Assembly (NCBI GenBank): GCA_964483325.1
Contig: CAZAAW010000042.1
Coordinates: forward strand, 1-13,773
Source of the DNA: CAZAAW01 sp964483325
GTDB taxonomy: Bacteria; Pseudomonadota; Alphaproteobacteria; Rhizobiales; Kaistiaceae
Reading direction: 5' to 3'
Length of the DNA stretch: 13,773 bases
The first letter of the stretch is position 1. Every line of letters begins with the position of its first letter. This document shows, one piece after another, positions 13,740-13,773 of the stretch. The position numbers were made by a program, and so were the translations under genes. A model generated the notes under the pieces. The model made no database searches and was not told the origin of the DNA. It worked only from the letters and a program-made list of their open reading frames with translations.

Positions 13740-13773
13740 GTGGACACATGTTCGGGGACATGGTGGACACTTT
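13740..13773. other. Possible edge of an insertion sequence or integrated element
   Basis: The last bases contain GTGGACAC twice (13740-13747 and 13763-13770, 23 bases apart) around TTCGGGGACATG. The spacing and wording recall the repeated leader sequences found outside some transposase genes in Alphaproteobacteria, which is a recollection, not a match I could test. The window ends before anything can be confirmed. Confidence 0.25.

Overview
The window is very GC-rich, with strongly GC-biased third codon positions. It most resembles a chromosomal segment from an alphaproteobacterium, probably of the Hyphomicrobiales (Rhizobiales). The evidence is a TakP-like, Tat-exported TRAP binding protein with its QM permease, and a gph/rpiA/DUF2059 cluster of a kind I recall from that order. 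The intergenic spaces are also full of GC-rich palindromic repeats. The genus cannot be told from the sequence alone.

Layout. 1-421 holds only palindromic repeats. 422-2727 is a two-gene ABC exporter operon (ATPase, then a membrane subunit overlapping it by a GTGA junction), followed by a repeat block. 3065-5098 encodes the small and large membrane subunits of a TRAP transporter. Facing them across a bidirectional terminator is the periplasmic binding protein gene (5169-6278, minus), whose sequence suggests a 2-oxo-acid or similar carboxylate ligand. 6404-8401 is an exported TPR / TonB-C-like / caspase-like protein in which both catalytic positions of the caspase fold (His and Cys) are replaced. 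8402-9669 holds a PepSY protein, a tiny membrane protein and more repeats.

9670-9744 is tRNA-Val(CAC) with a good promoter. Directly after it come two small toxin-antitoxin-type modules: hicAB, with a pair of palindromic operators 21 bp apart, and a DUF4258 protein plus an XRE regulator. The second module has a near-consensus promoter placed so close to the start codon that its mRNA should be leaderless. These two modules are the most accessory-like part of the window.

11381-13484 returns to housekeeping genes: gph (minus) diverging from rpiA, with a DUF2059 exported protein translationally coupled to rpiA. The right end holds a 16-bp tandem repeat that begins inside the last codons of the DUF2059 gene, an inverted copy of the repeat block at 2795-2930, and a possible edge of a mobile element.

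I see no wholly new multi-gene system. The strongest leads are the inactivated caspase-like protein, the compact regulatory architecture of the two toxin-antitoxin-type modules, and the dispersed repeat families.
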